From Victivallales bacterium (GTDB lineage Bacteria > Verrucomicrobiota > Lentisphaeria > Oligosphaerales > Oligosphaeraceae), in NCBI GenBank assembly GCA_017458805.1, contig JAFTAC010000126.1:1-6591 (forward strand): a DNA stretch of 6,591 nt, written 5' to 3'. The position numbers and the translations under genes are program-made. Below the pieces are notes generated by a model. The model worked only from the letters and a program-made list of their open reading frames with translations. It was not told the origin of the DNA and did no database searches. This document shows, in pieces, positions 6,305 through 6,591 of the stretch. Each line of letters opens with the position of its first letter. The stretch's first letter is position 1.

Positions 6305-6591
6305 TTACCAAAGTTCCACTTGGTGTGAGCGGATGGAATCAATCATTTTTAGCCCGACCTTGAGGCTGTTCATGCCGTCCTGGATGGAGGGCTTGGGGAG
6401 GGCGGTCTTGCCGTCAAGTGCGGCGTTGAGCTCCTGCATTTCCAGCAGATAGCCGCTTGCGACGTTGACGTTCTGCTCGCCCAGGGAGTGGCAGATGGTC
6501 TCCAGACTGAACGCCTGCTTTTCGCCTCCCAGCGGATAGTAGGTGAGGTCGTTGGAGCCGTCCATGGAGATGGCGCCTTTTTCACCGTAGA
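6305..6591 (-). CDS. Gfo/Idh/MocA-like oxidoreductase, C-terminal end only
   Basis: The frame enters from the right edge and stops at TAA (6307-6305), giving the last 94 residues; the start and the NAD(P)-binding Rossmann domain lie outside the window. The visible end matches the typical tail of the Gfo/Idh/MocA family: YGEKGAISMDGSNDLTYYPLGGE (closing strands of the C-terminal beta sheet), a helix with GYLLEMQELNAALDGK, then PSIQDGMNSLKVGLKMIDS, the usual 'P-S-I-xx-G-xx-S-L-xx-xx-xx-I-xx-S' ending, and a short VELW tail. Members are mostly NAD(P)-dependent sugar or inositol dehydrogenases; which substrate applies cannot be told from this piece. The hairpins downstream separate it from the ABC unit, so a functional link is not implied. 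Assignment rests on pattern recognition over a short stretch. Confidence 0.75.
   Translation of the reverse strand, partial: YGEKGAISMDGSNDLTYYPLGGEKQAFSLETICHSLGEQNVNVASGYLLEMQELNAALDGKTALPKPSIQDGMNSLKVGLKMIDSIRSHQVELW

Noticed and set aside
6370..6585. 71-codon minus-strand frame overlapping the oxidoreductase tail
   Set aside because: It is a shifted frame of the same region; only the other frame gives the Gfo/Idh/MocA-like C-terminal pattern.
1..6591. CRISPR arrays, tRNA or rRNA genes, insertion sequences, att sites
   Set aside because: No spaced direct repeats, cloverleaf-like segments, transposase motifs or flanking inverted repeats were seen; nearly all of the sequence is accounted for by coding regions.

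Overview
The window is a bacterial fragment of about 60% GC in which every supportable gene lies on the minus strand, so it reads from right to left. Organism: GC content, a Gfo/Idh/MocA-type oxidoreductase, and a giant FtsX permease with a peptidase-like ectodomain beside a PqqD-like protein together suggest a member of the PVC group (Planctomycetota, Lentisphaerota, Kiritimatiellota or similar). This is inferred from gene content only and is not secure.

Layout, in transcription order: (1) 6591-6305, the last 94 residues of a Gfo/Idh/MocA-like oxidoreductase, cut by the window edge. (2) 6304-6126, an AT-rich spacer with a small hairpin and a long, nearly perfect hairpin that looks like a strong terminator, separating the oxidoreductase from what follows. 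(3) 6125-5370, a complete LolD/MacB-class ABC ATPase. (4) 5360-4992, a complete 122-residue PqqD-like protein behind a very strong ribosome binding site. (5) 4995-1, a giant FtsX/MacB-type permease that starts with GTG inside the pqqD-like stop codon (4-base GTGA overlap) and stays open for 1665 codons to the left edge, where it is cut.

Genes 3 to 5 form one tightly packed transcription unit: a 9-base gap, then a 4-base overlap. The simplest reading is a type VII (mechanotransmission-type) ABC system. The ATPase drives a permease whose extracytoplasmic part carries a PA-like insert and an M28-peptidase-like domain that has lost its recognisable metal ligands, so it probably binds rather than cuts. 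A PqqD-fold protein, a family best known for binding peptides in RiPP maturation, is made in step with the permease. No radical SAM enzyme, precursor peptide, membrane-fusion protein or outer-membrane partner is visible; the unit may continue past the left edge.

The DNA itself has one striking property: the tetranucleotide CCGG occurs only three times, while the equally composed palindrome GGCC occurs about forty times. Codon choice before glycine shows the same avoidance. No RNA genes, CRISPR arrays, insertion sequences or integrase sites were seen.
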